A DNA stretch of 64,000 nt from Nostoc sp. CENA543 (GTDB taxonomy: Bacteria > Cyanobacteriota > Cyanobacteriia > Cyanobacteriales > Nostocaceae), in contig NZ_CP023278.1 of the NCBI RefSeq assembly GCF_002896875.1, positions 5,898,501 through 5,962,500 on the forward strand. Reading direction: 5' to 3'. Below the pieces are notes generated by a model that saw nothing but the letters and a program-made list of their open reading frames with translations, ran no database searches and had not been told where the DNA came from. Made by a program: the position numbers and the translations under genes. Shown here one piece after another: positions 27,549-36,788 of this stretch; positions within the stretch are counted from its first letter, which is position 1, and each line of letters begins with the position of its first letter.

Positions 27549-27637
27549 TATACTCCCATCGCCAACTGCAACAGCAGTGTGGCGTGGGTTCATGTTTGTT
27601 TACTATGCTTTTCGCCACCTTGTAATCAAAATTTCAA

Positions 27638-27687
27638 CGCTGATTGGCAATTTTGTGATCCTGCTTTGTCAATTTAGCGGTTTTTTT
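27638..27687 (+). terminator. Probable rpsD terminator
   Basis: CGCTGATTGGCAA pairs imperfectly with TTGTCAATTTAGCG and is followed directly by seven T residues (27681-27687). The position, about 90 bp after the rpsD stop, suits a factor-independent terminator, though the stem has mismatches. Confidence 0.5.
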
Positions 27688-27765
27688 ATGTCTGTGCTTA
27701 GGATTTCTTTTCGTTGTTGGCGATGTTTAACGTGGTGATTTGGCTGTCTCAATCTTCAATAATGC

Positions 27766-27796
27766 TGTAGTTCTAAGGACTAAAGTCCTGACTACA
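27766..27796. repeat. Dispersed palindrome AGGACTaaAGTCCT, copy 1
   Basis: Outer arms TGTAGT/ACTACA enclose inner arms AGGACT/AGTCCT. Related copies lie at 31950-31975 and 50969-50996, always between genes. The recurrence of the same palindrome at three places marks it as a small dispersed repeat family. Confidence 0.8.
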
Positions 27797-28029
27797 AACT
27801 TTTTTACTCCACAAATTTGAGATTTTCTCAGTATTTTGGCAAGCTGGCAGATGATATTCTTCCCTGAGATGGTTGAAAATTATCTGTGATTGAATGGTAA
27901 TGTCGCTCAAAGAGATTTTCACTCAGCAATTGACGAACTGATAAATACAAAGCTGACTCTAATGGAGATGCGATCGCCTGTTTGACATGGTACTAATATT
28001 TGAGTCAGCTTATATACTCCCCAATAACT

Positions 28030-30060
28030 ATGCAATTAATTTTCTGGCAGGGTATAACTCATGCTCAGATAGCTTCCGTTTTATCCACACCCATTAAAGA
28101 CCCAGTACCAGTATTTTTGATGATTTTGGGGATTATGCTAATTGCCCCGCTATTATTTGAGAAAATTCGGCTACCAGGAATTGTAGGTTTAATTTTGGCA
28201 GGGGTGTTAGTCGGCCCTAATGGCTTGGGATTGTTGGCGCGAGACAGTACCATCGTCTTGTTAGGCACTGTGGGCTTATTATTTCTCATGTTCATGGCTG
28301 GTCTAGAAACTAGCTTAGATGACATGAAATACAACGCAGATAAGGCAGTAATCTTTGGGTTAGCTACTTTTGCTGTACCGATGGTGTTGGGTACAGTAGC
28401 CATGATGAGTATTGGTTATGGGGTTTTACCCGCAATTTTAGTGGCTTCCTGTTTTGCTTCCCATACCCTGCTAGCATTACCCATTGCCAGTAAATTAGGT
28501 ATTATGCGTTCTCAAGTGTTGACTACGACTTTAGGCGGCACTTTAATTACTAATATTTTGGCACTATTGGTGTTAGCTGTAGTAGTCCGGGCGCATCAAG
28601 GTAGTTTAACTTTGAGTTTTTGGTTATTTTTGATCCCAGCCTTGATAGTCTACACTTTTTTGACTTTATGGGGTGTACCCCGTATCGGTCAGTGGTTTTT
28701 TCAGAGATTTGGTCATGATGAAGGGGCGGAATTTACCTTTGTTTTAGCTACCTTGTTTGTGGTGTCCTTTGGGGCAGAATTGGTGCAGATCGAACCAATT
28801 ATTGGGGCGTTTTTGGCGGGGGTAGCCATTACCCAACTGATTCCCCAACTTAGCCCGTTGATGAACCGCATTCAATTTATTGGTAATACCTTATTTGTTC
28901 CCTTCTTTTTGATTTCCGTGGGGATGCTGGTGAACCCTGGGATTTTGATTAAAGATCCGCGATCGCTGTTAGTATCCGGTGTGATGGTAGCTGTGGCTAT
29001 TGTGGCTAAATATCTACCTGCTTGGGGTGCGGGTAAGTTATTCGGCTTGGATTTTAACAATATTATGGTGATGTTTGGGCTATCGGTAGCACAAGCCGCA
29101 TCAACTTTGGCAGCCATCACCGTTGCTTATAACATTAAGCTAGTCGATGAATTAACGGTAAATGGCACAATAGCCATGATTTTAGTTACCTGTATTGCTT
29201 CGCCTTGGGTAACAAATCAATGGGGACGCAAACTCAAATCAGAATCCGTGAATGTGCAGAAATTAGCAGATGATCATATAGGCGATCGCGTTTTAGTTCC
29301 GGTAGCTAACCCCAGTACAGAAGATAATCTCCTCAAATTAGCGATTATTCTCGCTAAATCAGCCAATGGAACGCTGTTACCTCTCCATGTTTTACTCGAA
29401 GAAAATACCCCTATTTCCCCAGAAGCGAAAACCAGACAAAACCAACTATTATCCACAGCCGAAATGATTGCTCATGCAGCCGTGGCAAATGTTGACCCCA
29501 TTGGGAGAATTGATGAATCTATTGATAAGGGTATTGCCCGTGTAGCAGAAGAAAAACAAGCCAGCGTCATTATTTGTGGTTGGAAAGGCTACTCTACTTA
29601 TCAAGAAAACTTATTTGGCAGCGTGATAGACCGGATTGTACAGCGTAGCAGCGTCCCTGTGTTGGTGTCGCGTTTTCCTTTACCTATTGAACACACCAAG
29701 CGGGTATTGTTAGCATTCACCACCGAACAGACACGAGAAAATTCTTTTAACCAAAGTATTGAACTGGCCAAAAGTTTAGCCGCAGAACTCAAAGCCTCTC
29801 TTCAGTTATTACAAGTTGTCTCAGCTAAGGTAAAAACAGGCGATTTACGCAATGTTGAACTACCACCAGACACACCGATTCAACAAGTACGAGGTAATTT
29901 CGTCAGACAGGTTTCACGATTACTCAAAACCAATGACTTACTGTTGTTAAATGGTGGAGTCGAACACAAAACCCAACTCATGGCTTTATTTGGTAAAGCA
30001 CCAGAAGCGATCGCTCATAATCACCCAGAAATTGCTATGATTATTGCTTACTTTCCGTAA
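28030..30060 (+). CDS. Kef/NapA-type cation:proton antiporter with C-terminal USP region
   Basis: A CPA2-type monovalent cation/proton antiporter. The first 390 residues have about 12 hydrophobic helices, with typical phrases PLLFEKIRLPGIVGLILAG near the N-terminus and EPIIGAFLAGVAITQLIP in the middle. The C-terminal region (about 410-676) resembles two universal-stress-protein-like halves (VLVPVANPSTEDNLLKLA, then ASVIICGWKG). A TTG at 28000 would add ten residues, but the ATG at 28030 (MQLIFWQGITHAQ) is the more likely start, giving 676 residues. The ion and direction are not set by sequence; K+ or Na+ are candidates. Confidence 0.88.
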   Translation: MQLIFWQGITHAQIASVLSTPIKDPVPVFLMILGIMLIAPLLFEKIRLPGIVGLILAGVLVGPNGLGLLARDSTIVLLGTVGLLFLMFMAGLETSLDDMKYNADKAVIFGLATFAVPMVLGTVAMMSIGYGVLPAILVASCFASHTLLALPIASKLGIMRSQVLTTTLGGTLITNILALLVLAVVVRAHQGSLTLSFWLFLIPALIVYTFLTLWGVPRIGQWFFQRFGHDEGAEFTFVLATLFVVSFGAELVQIEPIIGAFLAGVAITQLIPQLSPLMNRIQFIGNTLFVPFFLISVGMLVNPGILIKDPRSLLVSGVMVAVAIVAKYLPAWGAGKLFGLDFNNIMVMFGLSVAQAASTLAAITVAYNIKLVDELTVNGTIAMILVTCIASPWVTNQWGRKLKSESVNVQKLADDHIGDRVLVPVANPSTEDNLLKLAIILAKSANGTLLPLHVLLEENTPISPEAKTRQNQLLSTAEMIAHAAVANVDPIGRIDESIDKGIARVAEEKQASVIICGWKGYSTYQENLFGSVIDRIVQRSSVPVLVSRFPLPIEHTKRVLLAFTTEQTRENSFNQSIELAKSLAAELKASLQLLQVVSAKVKTGDLRNVELPPDTPIQQVRGNFVRQVSRLLKTNDLLLLNGGVEHKTQLMALFGKAPEAIAHNHPEIAMIIAYFP

Positions 30061-30144
30061 GGGTATATGGGTGTAGGGGAAAAGCAGAACAAAGTTTAGC
30101 TCAATTCTCTATTCCCGATTCCATTTCCTATTACTTAGGCATTC

Positions 30145-30180
30145 TTGAATTTTGAATTTTGAATTTTGAATTTTGAATTG
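30145..30180. repeat. Tandem heptamer (TTGAATT)n
   Basis: Five copies of TTGAATT stand directly before the mtnA start codon (30185). The array therefore occupies the place where a ribosome-binding site would be expected, and no Shine-Dalgarno sequence is seen there. Confidence 0.88.
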
Positions 30181-30184
30181 ATTC

Positions 30185-31219
30185 ATGATTTACCCCGTCA
30201 TTTGGCAGAATAATTCAGTCATACTAATTGACCAAACCCGTTTACCTAATGAGTATGCTGTGGTGGAAATTCACCGTAGCGAAGATATGGCGAAGGCAAT
30301 TAAAACAATGATTGTGCGGGGTGCGCCGGCGATAGGTGTGGCTGCGGCTTACGGGATGTATTTAGGGGCGCGGGAAATTGTCGCTAGCGATCGCCAAGAA
30401 TTTCTCACACAATTAGAAAAAGTGGCTGATTTATTACGTGCTACTCGTCCTACGGCGGTAAATTTATTCTGGGCGATTACTCGAATGCTGCAAACTGCCC
30501 AAACCACCCCAGGAACTGTAGAAGAAATTAAACAGGTTTTACTCCAAACCGCCCAAGCCATCAACGCGGAAGATGTCCAAACTTGTCAGGCGATGGGGGA
30601 TCATGGGTTGCAAGTATTGCCCAAAACACCCGCAAAGCTGACAATCCTAACTCATTGTAATGCTGGGGCTTTGGCTACTGCTGGTTACGGTACAGCTTTG
30701 GGTGTAGTGCGTTCTGCTTGGCGTGAGGGACGTTTAGCGCGGTTGTTTGCAGATGAAACCCGTCCCCGCTTACAAGGTGCAAAACTTACAGCCTGGGAAG
30801 CCGTGCAAGAAGGTATTCCCGTAACTGTAATTACTGATAATATGGCAGCCCATTGTATGCAGCGAGGTTTAATTCATGCTGTGGTTGTGGGTGCAGATCG
30901 GATTGCAGCTAATGGTGACACTGCTAATAAAATCGGCACATATAGTTTAGCGATCGTCGCTAAAGCTCACAATATTCCTTTTTTTGTAGCAGCACCCCTT
31001 TCGACAATTGATTTTGAGTTATCGAATGGGAGTCAAATTCCCATTGAAGAACGTCACCCAGAGGAAATTTATCAAGTTGGTGATACCATTCTCACACCAT
31101 CTGGGGTGGAATTTTATAACCCCGCTTTTGATGTCACCCCAGCCGATTTAATTACCGCCATCATCACAGAAAATGGTGCATTTGCTCCTCATGAATTGAG
31201 CAATGCCAAGATGGGATAG
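30185..31219 (+). CDS. mtnA: S-methyl-5-thioribose-1-phosphate isomerase
   Basis: Converts methylthioribose-1-phosphate to methylthioribulose-1-phosphate in the methionine salvage pathway. The 344-residue length and the eIF2B-like fold are typical. Family motifs are [15 protein letters not shown] at 43-57, the catalytic Cys158 in [11 protein letters not shown] and the catalytic Asp238 in [18 protein letters not shown]. No other salvage gene is adjacent. The start codon sits five bases after a heptamer array. Confidence 0.95.
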   Translation: MIYPVIWQNNSVILIDQTRLPNEYAVVEIHRSEDMAKAIKTMIVRGAPAIGVAAAYGMYLGAREIVASDRQEFLTQLEKVADLLRATRPTAVNLFWAITRMLQTAQTTPGTVEEIKQVLLQTAQAINAEDVQTCQAMGDHGLQVLPKTPAKLTILTHCNAGALATAGYGTALGVVRSAWREGRLARLFADETRPRLQGAKLTAWEAVQEGIPVTVITDNMAAHCMQRGLIHAVVVGADRIAANGDTANKIGTYSLAIVAKAHNIPFFVAAPLSTIDFELSNGSQIPIEERHPEEIYQVGDTILTPSGVEFYNPAFDVTPADLITAIITENGAFAPHELSNAKMG

Positions 31220-31364
31220 GAAAGAGAAAAATTTGAGATTTTTTGTTCTTATCTAATCAGGGTTTTGCAAGTCATTAAAATAAATATTTGTAAATATATA
31301 TTGACATTATCATTTGTTTTCTAGACAACCGAATCTAGAAGAATAATTTGTCATACAAATATTT

Positions 31365-31871
31365 ATGAATAAATTAATTATTGCTATTTCTGTAATTTCT
31401 ACATTGGTGATTAGTGGTTGTAATGTGGAGATTAATCATAATGTACAGGCGACTCCTAGCACTCAAGCAACGCCAGAAACAACACCAAGTCCTACTCAGG
31501 AAAGTAGTACCCCAGAGAATACTGTCACAGCTTCAGAAACACCTGAAAGTGGTGAACCTAATGATAGTCCCACGGAAGCTGAGAATTCACAGCCAGAAGT
31601 TGGCACAGTGAAAGAGTTAGTCAATGGTGATTTGAAATGTTATGTCACTTTAATAGATGAAAATGGTACGGAACATAATGTAGGTGCAACTTTTGAAATT
31701 TGTGCAGAAGAAAGCCAATTTTTAAATCAAAAAGTCCGTGCTACCTATGAAGTTGTCAAAGTCAATGATTGTCAAAGTGTTGAACCTTGTGGAAAAACTC
31801 GTGATGAATCTTTAATTACCAAAATGGAAATTTTAGATAATTCTTCAGACAATGAATCTGAGAATCAGTGA
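31365..31871 (+). CDS. Putative lipoprotein with Thr/Pro/Ser-rich linker
   Basis: A 168-residue protein whose N-terminus is a lipoprotein signal with lipobox VISGC and Cys19 as the lipidation site. Residues about 28-80 are rich in Thr, Pro, Ser and Glu, an extended linker. The C-terminal part (about 83-155, VKELVNGDLKCYVTLIDENG) is a small folded domain with four cysteines, two of them close together in DCQSVEPCGKT. It should be anchored at a membrane facing outwards. I do not recognise the family. Confidence 0.7.
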   Translation: MNKLIIAISVISTLVISGCNVEINHNVQATPSTQATPETTPSPTQESSTPENTVTASETPESGEPNDSPTEAENSQPEVGTVKELVNGDLKCYVTLIDENGTEHNVGATFEICAEESQFLNQKVRATYEVVKVNDCQSVEPCGKTRDESLITKMEILDNSSDNESENQ

Positions 31872-31949
31872 AATAAGTAGAACATGGTAAATAATTAAAT
31901 ATTTGTGGAGAGAAATTTAGTTCTCTCTACGAGACGCTCCGCAAACAGA

Positions 31950-31975
31950 AAAGGACTAAAGTCCTTACTACGAAC
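31950..31975. repeat. Dispersed palindrome AGGACTaaAGTCCT, copy 2
   Basis: The AAGGACT/AGTCCTT core with a right arm ACTACGAAC matches the copies at 27766 and 50969, but the left outer arm is missing. It lies in the gap between convergent genes, after GAGAGAAATTTAGTTCTCTC, a second small inverted repeat at about 31909-31928. Confidence 0.75.
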
Positions 31976-32059
31976 TGAAATCTAGTATTTTTATATTGCT
32001 TAATTCTGGTTTTTTCTAGTCGTTCTACTTATCAGAGCTAGTGACAACTCAAATGATTT

Positions 32060-33097
32060 TTATATAAAACAATTAAGTTGTTTTTGTGTTTTTAATAGAA
32101 TATGCTGTGCTGTGCCAGTTTTGGCAGCTTTCTTTAACCAATATTTAATCTCATGAGCATTGCCTAAAAAATGGTCTGCTTTCGCGATATAGCAACAACT
32201 GTACGCCATATCAGTGAGATCATTTCCTTCTTCTGTTAAAGGTAAAAGCATTTCTTTACCTTCACTGTATCTACCTAATTCTATTAAAATTGCTCCTCTA
32301 GTTCCTTGAATAGTTTTAATATCACTAGCTAGGGATAATGCTTGAGCAGACCATTTATCAGCTTTTTGAAGGTATTGTGTTTGTTCATGATCAATCACAA
32401 ACGTTACTAAAATATCAAGGATATAAAGTTGATCTCTAATGATGAGATGATCATTCATTAAAATTTGCTCAAATAATTGCATCGCTTGGTCAAAATTACG
32501 TTTTTGTAATTCTGCCATAGCTTTATATAATATATGTAATGTTTTTAAATCGTTATTAAAAAATTCATTTGCAGCATCATCTCCATTTTTTGTATATCTG
32601 GCTAAACCTAACTTTTTCTGAAGAAATTGCTCATTAGTTTTAGTTAAAGCATCTAATATTTGTTTACCATCAGTGGGATGACTCCTGCCGTATATATTGG
32701 ATTCATATGGCAAAAGATTGCCAGTAAATAAAAAGAGCTCATATACACTTAAAAAGGCTGCTGGATTGTATTCATTAAAAAAGAGGTTGCCGTATTTGCC
32801 AAAAACCATGATGAATATAAACAATAAACCATTCATCATTGGCCCGGCTAAATACATAAATATCAACTTAGGCTTCAAGTTTTCTAAGCTCAAGTTAGAG
32901 GTATAGGTAATACCACCACTGGGAATCAAACAAAATTCTATTTTGGATTCTAAAAATTTGAAGTCTAATATCCTCTGTCCACTGCCGATTTTGACAAAAT
33001 GGGGATTAAATCCCACTATTTTAGCCGCTATAAAATGCCCCATTTCATGGCAAAAGATGGAAAAATAAAACCATATGCCAATAAGTAATAACTCCAT
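32060..33097 (-). CDS. M50-type membrane metalloprotease with helical-repeat C-terminus
   Basis: A 345-residue site-2-protease-like protein. The zinc motif HEMGH is at 17-21 in the first membrane helix, and the second conserved region NLLP...HPTDG at 127-144 gives the third zinc ligand, Asp143. The first 130 residues contain three to four hydrophobic segments. Residues about 155-345 are TPR-like helical hairpins (for example ALYKAMAELQKRNFDQAMQLF). M50 enzymes cut within membranes, often to release regulators; the substrate here is unknown. The soluble repeat domain may recruit it. Confidence 0.85.
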   Translation of the reverse strand: MELLLIGIWFYFSIFCHEMGHFIAAKIVGFNPHFVKIGSGQRILDFKFLESKIEFCLIPSGGITYTSNLSLENLKPKLIFMYLAGPMMNGLLFIFIMVFGKYGNLFFNEYNPAAFLSVYELFLFTGNLLPYESNIYGRSHPTDGKQILDALTKTNEQFLQKKLGLARYTKNGDDAANEFFNNDLKTLHILYKAMAELQKRNFDQAMQLFEQILMNDHLIIRDQLYILDILVTFVIDHEQTQYLQKADKWSAQALSLASDIKTIQGTRGAILIELGRYSEGKEMLLPLTEEGNDLTDMAYSCCYIAKADHFLGNAHEIKYWLKKAAKTGTAQHILLKTQKQLNCFI

Positions 33098-33299
33098 TGA
33101 CCATATACCATTGTTTTCATCTATTAGTATTCCCAGTTAGTTAATTATTTTTTTAAGTAAAAATACGAAAAAATGGCAATCTCAGCCTAATGAATATTAT
33201 TGAAGTAGCAGCTAAGACAACTATTAGTTAATAATAAAATGCTGTTCCAACAGGGTAAATTCTCATGTATCCTGGTCAAACACACGTAAATTTCTATTT

Positions 33300-35075
33300 A
33301 TGGTTCAGCAAACTTATATAACTGATGTCTTAGTTGTTGGTGGTGGAACTGGCGGGACGGCTGCGGCTATCCAGGCGGCGCGTCGCGGTGCTAAGACTAT
33401 CCTGGTGAGTGAATTTCCTTGGTTGGGGGGAATGTTAACATCTGCTGGAGTATCCGCACCTGATGGCAATGAATTAATGGCGTTTCAAACAGGAATATGG
33501 GGAGCATTTTTACAAGAATTACAACAACGACAACCAGGGGGATTAAATAACAGTTGGGTGAGCTTTTTTAGTTATGATCCCCGTATTGGAGCAGAAATTT
33601 TTGCTGATTGGGTGAAAGAGTTAGCAAATCTGCAATGGATTTCTGGAGAAGTCCCCCTAGAAGTATTCAAGCAAGATAACTGTGTTACTGGTGTGCGGTT
33701 TACAGATTTTACTGTTGAAGCCAAAGTGATTCTTGATGGGACGGAGTTAGGAGATTTACTGGCTTTGGCAGATATACCTCACCGTTGGGGTTGGGAATTA
33801 AAGTCGGAGTGGGAAGAACTCAGCGCGCCTGTTGAATTTAACGCCATTACTGCTAAATATCCCGTACAGTCACCGACTTGGGTTGTCTTAATGCAAGATT
33901 TTGGTGCAGATGTTGCACCAGAAATTCCCCCAGCACCAAATTATGATCCTGCATTGTTTGTTGGTGCTTGGGAAAAATATGGTGCAGAGAAATTCTTGAA
34001 CTATGGTCGCTTGCCGGGTAATTTATTGATGATTAACTGGCCTATTTGTGGTAATGACTACGGTGAAGGGGTAGGAAGATTAATTGATTCAGCACCAAAT
34101 AAAAGTGATTTTTTACAGGAATGCCGTTGGCATAGCCAAAATTTCGCCCATTTTATTCAAAATCAGCTTGGTCGACGTTACGGTTTAGCAGAGCAAGTTT
34201 TTCCTCATAGCCATTCGGCTTTTGCTTTGCATCCTTATTATAGAGAGAGCCGCCGCTTGGTGGGACTTACGACTGTAAAAGAACAAGACATCCTACCAGT
34301 TACAGGGGGTAGAGTGGCTGAATTATTCCCTGATAGTATTGCGATCGCCAACTACGCTAATGACCATCATTATCCAGGTTTTGACTTACCACTACAACCC
34401 AAATCTATCCGTTGGGGAGGACGCTGGACAGGGACACCCTTTACTATTCCCTACCGTTGTCTCGTTCCAACCACTACAGATGGTTTATTAGTTTGTGAAA
34501 AAAATATTTCTGTCTCTCACATCGCTAATGGTGCAACGAGATTACAGCCTGTGGTTTTGGGTATCGGTCAAGCCGCAGGAATGGCGGCGGCGATGTGTGT
34601 AGAGTTAAATTGTCAGCCACGCGATTTACCCATCAAAGCTTTACAGGAAGCATTATTACAGGATCAGCACGCCCCGTCTGCTATTGTTCCGTTATTTAAT
34701 CTTGACCCCCATCATCCCCAATGGCTGCAATGGCAAACCCATTATCTCCGTGAACCCCAAGCTTATCCATATAATGGCGACTGTCCCGCTTCATCAGTTG
34801 ATAATTACTATCATTCCGAGTCTTACCTCGTATTAACACGGAGTGCAGACTGCTTTACAGGGATTTTCCAAATAGCAAATCAGCAAGATTACCGTTTTAC
34901 GATCACGTCTCCACCTGTTAATGTGGGGCAAAATTGGCAGCTTGTAACTAGGCGATCGCATATAGACGCGCAACTGCAAAAATTAACTCATCAACAACGC
35001 ATCACTGTTTGGGGCCATCTGAATCAAGCTGGTAACTGGTTATTAATAGAAAGCATTAAATTATATCCCAGCTAA
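33300..35075 (+). CDS. FAD-dependent oxidoreductase
   Basis: A 591-residue flavoprotein of the FAD-dependent oxidoreductase family PF12831, sometimes called xanthan-lyase-like. The N-terminal Rossmann motif VVGGGTGGTAAAIQAARRG is at 12-30, and a second nucleotide-contact motif GIGQAAGMAAAM lies near residue 420. The C-terminal 100 residues form an extra domain. The substrate is unknown. It ends about 100 bp before patX; the patX promoter elements lie just downstream of its stop codon, so the two are unlikely to be one transcription unit. Confidence 0.83.
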   Translation: MVQQTYITDVLVVGGGTGGTAAAIQAARRGAKTILVSEFPWLGGMLTSAGVSAPDGNELMAFQTGIWGAFLQELQQRQPGGLNNSWVSFFSYDPRIGAEIFADWVKELANLQWISGEVPLEVFKQDNCVTGVRFTDFTVEAKVILDGTELGDLLALADIPHRWGWELKSEWEELSAPVEFNAITAKYPVQSPTWVVLMQDFGADVAPEIPPAPNYDPALFVGAWEKYGAEKFLNYGRLPGNLLMINWPICGNDYGEGVGRLIDSAPNKSDFLQECRWHSQNFAHFIQNQLGRRYGLAEQVFPHSHSAFALHPYYRESRRLVGLTTVKEQDILPVTGGRVAELFPDSIAIANYANDHHYPGFDLPLQPKSIRWGGRWTGTPFTIPYRCLVPTTTDGLLVCEKNISVSHIANGATRLQPVVLGIGQAAGMAAAMCVELNCQPRDLPIKALQEALLQDQHAPSAIVPLFNLDPHHPQWLQWQTHYLREPQAYPYNGDCPASSVDNYYHSESYLVLTRSADCFTGIFQIANQQDYRFTITSPPVNVGQNWQLVTRRSHIDAQLQKLTHQQRITVWGHLNQAGNWLLIESIKLYPS

Positions 35076-35086
35076 AAAATTTTTCA

Positions 35087-35100
35087 GTAAAAAGGACTAC
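35087..35100 (+). promoter_or_regulatory. NtcA-binding site of patX
   Basis: GTAAAAAGGACTAC is a perfect GTA-N8-TAC box, the consensus for the nitrogen regulator NtcA. It begins 12 bases after the stop of the preceding gene and precedes the DIF1 motif by 15 bases. The published description of patX promoters in heterocyst formers gives this order: NtcA box, DIF1 motif, gene. Confidence 0.82.
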
Positions 35101-35115
35101 TTTTTTTTAGAATTT

Positions 35116-35121
35116 TCCGGA
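35116..35121 (+). promoter_or_regulatory. DIF1 motif (TCCGGA) of patX
   Basis: TCCGGA lies 57 bases before the patX start codon, within the 69-base limit reported for patX genes, and replaces a usual -35 element. After 19 bases comes TAGCAG (35141-35146) as a possible -10. DIF1 promoters are switched on in differentiating cells in a HetR-dependent way. Confidence 0.82.
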
Positions 35122-35178
35122 CTCTTTGCAAAAATCTCAGTAGCAGTAAATAAGAAAGTTCACAGAGAGAATTTTAAA

Positions 35179-35409
35179 ATGCGTGCTGCTGTTCCACTTT
35201 TAATCTCCAGTTTGGTAGTTGTTTCCCTGACTTTTGATGTATCGCAAATGACAAATAACAATTTTTTTGCTTCATTTGCGAATACACAGAATGTTGTCTC
35301 CCTACACAAGAAACCTAAGCGCAACCAACCAGAAGATTCTGCACCTAACCGTGGTAGTGGCAGAAGAGATATCATGAGGTCTCAGTTTAATAACTACTTC
35401 CGTGTGTAG
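35179..35409 (+). CDS. patX: PatX, RGSGR-containing inhibitor of HetR
   Basis: A 76-residue precursor with a hydrophobic N-terminus (about 4-19, export signal-like) and the pentapeptide RGSGR at residues 58-62 (bases 35350-35364), followed by Arg-Asp-Ile-Met. RGSGR peptides bind HetR, block its DNA binding and set heterocyst spacing. PatX is the HetR-partner family that shares just these two conserved parts. The NtcA box and DIF1 motif upstream match the published patX promoter layout, which secures the call. It is on the same strand as hetR. PatS, another RGSGR peptide, is much shorter and HetN is a dehydrogenase, so both are excluded. Confidence 0.93.
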   Translation: MRAAVPLLISSLVVVSLTFDVSQMTNNNFFASFANTQNVVSLHKKPKRNQPEDSAPNRGSGRRDIMRSQFNNYFRV

Positions 35410-35891
35410 TATTCAGTCACTATGGCGTTTGCTCTTTAGTTTCTGTTCCATAAAAAGCAAACTCAACACTGTTGAACTCTTTTAATAGAATCTTTTGCAA
35501 GAAGAAAACCTTTAAAATTTTGGTTTTATTACCAATTCACAACTAATTAGTCTGATTGACAGCATCACCAATCTTCAGAGCATTGATACATAAAGCTCGG
35601 TGTTACTTCCAGGGTGTCATCCCAATTGAAAATTGATCGATTTGCAGTTGCTGCACAAACTTTTTTAATTATTAGAGTCACACCAACTCCAACCATAATT
35701 GCGTAAAAACTAATTTCCATCAAAAGGCAGAGGAGATAAAGAAATCTACAAATCATCTTTATTCCTCTGCCAAAAATTTTAATTATTTATCCTATTCTGA
35801 CTTGAAAAAGGGGTGTAGGGGTATAGAGGTGTAAGGGTTTAAGGGAAAGACTTTTTCATGTTTTCTTGTGTACGCAGTTCATGACGGCTAC
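35410..35891. other. Intergenic region after patX
   Basis: This 482-bp gap lies between convergent patX and the ferritin-like gene. A 63-codon minus-strand frame (35565-35756) has a hydrophobic N-terminus but no family resemblance and was left out. Near 35810-35848 there is a degenerate GGTGTAAGGG-type repeat. No clear terminator was found for patX. Confidence 0.5.
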
Positions 35892-36788
35892 TTACTTGCT
35901 ACTTTGAGATTGATTTTCTCTTTTCTGCACACCATTAATAAACATGGGAACAAACTTATTAAAAAATGCTTCTGGGTCACGTTGCCATGCTCTTTGTGCT
36001 GCTTGAATTCTGGTAAATTGTAGGTTTGGTGCTAACAAAGTTTGCGGTAAACGTTCCATGAAATATTGGGGACGCTCCCATACTGGCATTGTATTGGCGA
36101 TTTCCACTAGGTTAGCAACCCGTCTGAGTTCTGCACCCAAAGTAATATCCATCCCCGACTCAAACGCTGCTTGCTCAATGGCGGCGTATTTGTGTTTAGC
36201 TTGCTCCACTTTTTGGCGGTGTTCAAGACTCTTATCTGCTATCTGTGCTAACCAACGATTACCCCAACGGACGTGTCCCGCTTCTTCTGGCAGAATTTTC
36301 TCAATTGTTTCGCGGATTTTAATATTTTCTGCTGTTTGAGGTGCTTGTTTGAGAGCGTAAATATGAGCCGAAAAATACTCACAACCCCTTTTTTCGGTGA
36401 CATTAATGGCGGCAATAGCAGAAATGAGAAAACTATCTAGGTCTTGAGCAGGATCATACTGTTCGCTGTCTAGTAATCTCTCAAATTCTTCTATGTAAGA
36501 AGAACCAGGGGGTGTACCGACATTTGCACCTAAGTCTACTAGTAAATCAGTTAACCACATAGCATGACGAGCTTCATCAGCGATGTGATGGGATAAATCT
36601 CGAATCAGTTCCGGTGGTTTACCGTTGAGTCTTTCAATTACGTCTGTTAAGTCTTTACAGCTACGCTGCTCACTATAACGATAGCGGTTCAGGGTGATCA
36701 GGTGAATCTCGCGATCGCTCACTACTTGTTTGAGTACGTCCCGCGCACTCAATGTATTCTGAAATTTCCGTGGATAAGCTACTGTCAT
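35892..36788 (-). CDS. Ferritin-like (di-iron fold) domain protein
   Basis: A 298-residue, largely helical protein. Two EXXH-type motifs, DEARH (Glu72, His75) and EEAGH (Glu169, His172), with further Glu residues in the intervening helices (Glu27, Glu132), fit a ferritin-like four-helix bundle that binds two metal ions. Such proteins can be oxidases or hydroxylases; the substrate is unknown. It is well conserved in appearance and has no signal peptide. It is transcribed divergently from a small 67-residue gene. Confidence 0.75.
   Translation of the reverse strand: MTVAYPRKFQNTLSARDVLKQVVSDREIHLITLNRYRYSEQRSCKDLTDVIERLNGKPPELIRDLSHHIADEARHAMWLTDLLVDLGANVGTPPGSSYIEEFERLLDSEQYDPAQDLDSFLISAIAAINVTEKRGCEYFSAHIYALKQAPQTAENIKIRETIEKILPEEAGHVRWGNRWLAQIADKSLEHRQKVEQAKHKYAAIEQAAFESGMDITLGAELRRVANLVEIANTMPVWERPQYFMERLPQTLLAPNLQFTRIQAAQRAWQRDPEAFFNKFVPMFINGVQKRENQSQSSK

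Larger units (their letters stand above)
27549..28029. other. Intergenic region rpsD / antiporter
   Basis: This gap holds a probable rpsD terminator (27638-27687), a palindromic dispersed repeat (27766-27796) and an otherwise unremarkable AT-rich stretch with one HIP1 octamer near 27970, before the antiporter gene. Confidence 0.6.

Noticed and set aside
28000-28029. TTG start for the antiporter
   Set aside because: An ATG ten codons later is a normal start, and the extra residues show no conserved feature.
35565-35756. 63-codon minus-strand frame after patX
   Set aside because: A hydrophobic start alone is not enough; no family, no conserved neighbour and no clear ribosome-binding site.
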